62,513 nt of DNA from JAWXCF01 sp034440515 (GTDB lineage: Bacteria > Bacteroidota > Bacteroidia > CAILMK01): contig JAWXCF010000089.1 in assembly GCA_034440515.1 (NCBI GenBank), forward strand, positions 1 through 62,513. The letters run 5' to 3'. Both the position numbers and the translations under genes were made by a program. Positions within the stretch are counted from its first letter, which is position 1; each line of letters opens with the position of its first letter. Positions 62,367 through 62,513 of this stretch are shown here, one piece after another. The notes below the pieces were generated by a model. The model did no database searches, had not been told where the DNA came from, and saw only the letters and a list, made by a program, of their open reading frames with translations.

Positions 62367-62513
62367 AAAAAAAAATATTTTTATTTTAGCTAATATTGTT
62401 ACAATTATAACGAATTAAGTTATTATAAAAATTTGTTTATCAATAATTTAGTAGTTATAATTGGAGTATAAGTACCTTTTTAGGTTGTTACAAATATGTT
62501 GAAAACGATACAT

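Noticed and set aside
1..62513. CRISPR array, tRNA, rRNA or insertion sequence
   Set aside because: I looked for regular direct repeats, cloverleaf-like folds and transposase motifs and found none convincing; a covariance-model scan would be the decisive test.

Overview
This window is a 62.5 kb stretch of AT-rich chromosome from a member of the Bacteroidota. The evidence is the Por/type IX secretion C-terminal sorting domains on two secreted proteins, many small outer-membrane beta-barrels, lipoprotein-type FKBP prolyl isomerases, a BatABC cluster, type II NADH dehydrogenase, Bacteroidota-style TatC, frequent TTG/GTG starts and repeated TAnnTTTG promoter -7 boxes. Gene content would fit a Chitinophagales/Sphingobacteriales-like aerobe, but the sequence alone does not fix the genus. 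I see no rRNA, tRNA, CRISPR array, complete insertion sequence or prophage.

Layout. 0.1-3.7 kb: START-like protein, YdcZ-type transporter, a TPR membrane protein, ribH and a lipoprotein. 4-8 kb: two beta-barrels, a heavily decayed YhcG/DUF1016 nuclease pseudogene and a tiny Cys/Lys-rich exported protein. 8-12.6 kb: tatC, rpiB, two FKBP proteins (one canonical, one degenerate), ndh. 12.7-16.1 kb: a tightly overlapping minus-strand operon of a GT-C type membrane protein, an exported YidD-domain protein and two paralogous proteins with a C-terminal VPGLG membrane region. 16.3-16.5 kb: a 40-codon small gene. 17-26.3 kb: a DUF4175 coiled-coil membrane protein, then a divergent vWA-PP2C-kinase (TerY-P type) triad, then batABC. 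26.5-31.7 kb: nrnA-like phosphoesterase, FKBP lipoprotein, argS, two membrane proteins (one UbiA-like). 31.9-39.1 kb: typA, MMPL/RND exporter, T9SS-sorted protein, mtnA. 39.3-42.3 kb: yceI-doxX-marR operon with a 28-bp palindrome at its promoter, SPFH protein, fluoride channel. 42.4-48.9 kb: MsbA-like exporter, GH51-like T9SS glycosidase, beta-barrel and a frameshifted gene. 49-56.9 kb: phoH, SAM hydrolase family protein plus ABM monooxygenase, xth, nucleotidyltransferase, CoA-binding protein, GT-C protein, GtrA. 57.1-62.4 kb: exported proteins, a two-cytochrome plus DUF5777 operon and a large repeat-helix protein.

How it fits together. Most of the window is ordinary housekeeping and cell-envelope biology (envelope folding, outer-membrane barrels, surface glycosylation, secretion). 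The accessory-looking parts are the vWA/PP2C/kinase triad lodged between DUF4175 and batABC, the nuclease pseudogene, the exported YidD operon and the small Cys/Lys-rich and 40-residue proteins. No gene here proves a wholly new system; the best leads are the triad, which is a recognised but poorly understood signalling cassette, and the YidD/VPGLG operon. Several convergent gene pairs are packed with 1-3 nt gaps or overlap by up to 44 nt.
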